Shown: positions 63,538-64,000 of the stretch, one piece after another
Numbering within the stretch: the first letter of the stretch is position 1
Layout of the letters: each line of letters begins with the position of its first letter
Source of the DNA: Microbacterium sp. LWO13-1.2
Lineage (GTDB): Bacteria > Actinomycetota > Actinomycetes > Actinomycetales > Microbacteriaceae
Assembly (NCBI RefSeq): GCF_038397725.1
Contig: NZ_CP151634.1
Location: forward strand, 2,790,001 to 2,854,000
Direction of reading: 5' to 3'
Length of the DNA stretch: 64,000 bases
Program-made: the position numbers and the translations under genes
Notes under the pieces: generated by a model
The model's input: the letters and a program-made list of their open reading frames with translations, nothing else
Databases searched by the model: none
What the model was told of the DNA's origin: nothing

Positions 63538-64000
63538 GGGCGTCTCCAGACTCGTCCGTCGCGGGCCAGCAGGGCATCGGCGGATGCCGGACCCCACGAA
63601 CCGGGCGCGTACTGCTCCACCGGACCGCCTTCGGCGGCCCAGAACTTCTCCACCGGGTCGAGGATCTTCCAGGAGAGCTCGACCTCTTCGTGCCGGGGGA
63701 ACAGCGGCGGGTCGCCCAGCAGGACGTCGAGGATCAGACGCTCGTACGCCTCCGGGCTCGCCTCGGTGAAGGCGTGGCCGTATCCGAAGTCCATCGTCAC
63801 GTCGCGCACGTTGGTGCCGTTGCCCGGCACCTTGGATCCGAAGCGGATCGTGACGCCCTCGTCGGGCTGCACCCGGATCACGAGCGCGTTCTGCCCGAGC
63901 TCGGAGGCGTTGCTGCGACCGAAAAGGTGTTCGGGCGCCCGCTTGAAGACGACGGCGACCTCGGTCACGCGTCGGCCGAGACGCTTGCCGGTGCGCAGGT
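63534..64000 (-). CDS. zwf: Glucose-6-phosphate 1-dehydrogenase, C-terminal part (5' end outside window)
   Basis: The visible ~155 codons are the end of zwf, which makes 6-phosphogluconolactone and NADPH. GKRLGRRVTEVAVVFKRAPE, ALVIRVQPDEGV and AYERLILDVLLGDPPLFPR are C-terminal blocks of the family, followed by the WKILDPVEKFWAAEG region. The start lies beyond 64000. It is the first visible gene of the zwf-opcA-pgl unit and overlaps opcA by four bases. Confidence 0.94.
   Translation of the reverse strand, partial: LRTGKRLGRRVTEVAVVFKRAPEHLFGRSNASELGQNALVIRVQPDEGVTIRFGSKVPGNGTNVRDVTMDFGYGHAFTEASPEAYERLILDVLLGDPPLFPRHEEVELSWKILDPVEKFWAAEGGPVEQYAPGSWGPASADALLARDGRVWRRP

Overview
The window is a 64 kb stretch of a high-GC actinobacterial chromosome, most like Microbacterium or a close relative in the Microbacteriaceae. 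The grounds are protein content and gene order: a DUF7882 protein, a septum-formation-domain lipoprotein, the zwf-opcA-pgl block, HrcA with a DnaJ2-type DnaJ, TTG and GTG starts, and many leaderless promoters in which a TANNNT -10 box sits 6-7 nt before the start codon. I saw no insertion sequence, prophage, CRISPR array, integrase or rRNA operon. No gap between genes exceeds 300 bases.

Layout. 1-3.6 kb holds the end of a ThrE-like exporter gene, small unknown genes, corA, and a TetR regulator divergent from a RibD-C-type reductase with two matching operators between them. 3.6-11.2 kb holds tRNA-Ala(GGC), a GNAT, an FMO-like flavoprotein, two membrane proteins, an NAD(P)-binding protein, a secreted GH3 enzyme, a 3-methyladenine-glycosylase-like protein, an App1 phosphatase and a DedA protein. 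11.2-19.7 kb is housekeeping: pabB, leuS, comEA-comEC, holA and rpsT. 19.9-29 kb covers carbohydrate and peptide uptake: a GH1 beta-glucosidase overlapping an MFS exporter-type gene, an alpha/beta hydrolase, and a four-gene Dpp-type ABC operon on the minus strand. 29.2-41.7 kb holds lepA, hemW, a carboxylesterase, then a CIRCE element and hrcA-dnaJ-rsmE-hinT-phoH-ybeY-CNNM-era. 41.7-44.6 kb is an ECF sigma factor / membrane protein / secreted cysteine-rich protein / oxidoreductase set with overlapping genes. 45.3-50.7 kb holds leuA with a leader-peptide attenuator, a TRIC-type channel, recO, uppS and two tandem paralogous P-loop kinases. 50.7-58.6 kb holds a DsbA-family protein, a Tat-exported metallophosphoesterase with two PHO-box-like repeats, glutathione peroxidase, dus-dgt-dnaG and an orphan ABC ATPase. 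58.6-64 kb holds tRNA-Asn, a CDP-alcohol transferase, a septum-formation lipoprotein, def, a DMT-type permease, and pgl-opcA-zwf.

The most interesting material is regulatory. About twenty genes share a leaderless promoter geometry. One of these promoters drives a 17-residue Leu-rich leader peptide (MPFGGLLLL...) immediately before a perfect 11-bp hairpin upstream of leuA. Two copies of an 11+11-bp direct repeat matching the actinobacterial PhoP box precede the exported phosphoesterase gene, and the nearer copy overlaps its -35 region. Two near-identical palindromes bracket the predicted promoter of the TetR-linked reductase. The best candidate for a poorly described system is the sigma-factor operon that ends in a secreted I36-like protein. 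I did not find a clear new defence or mobile system.
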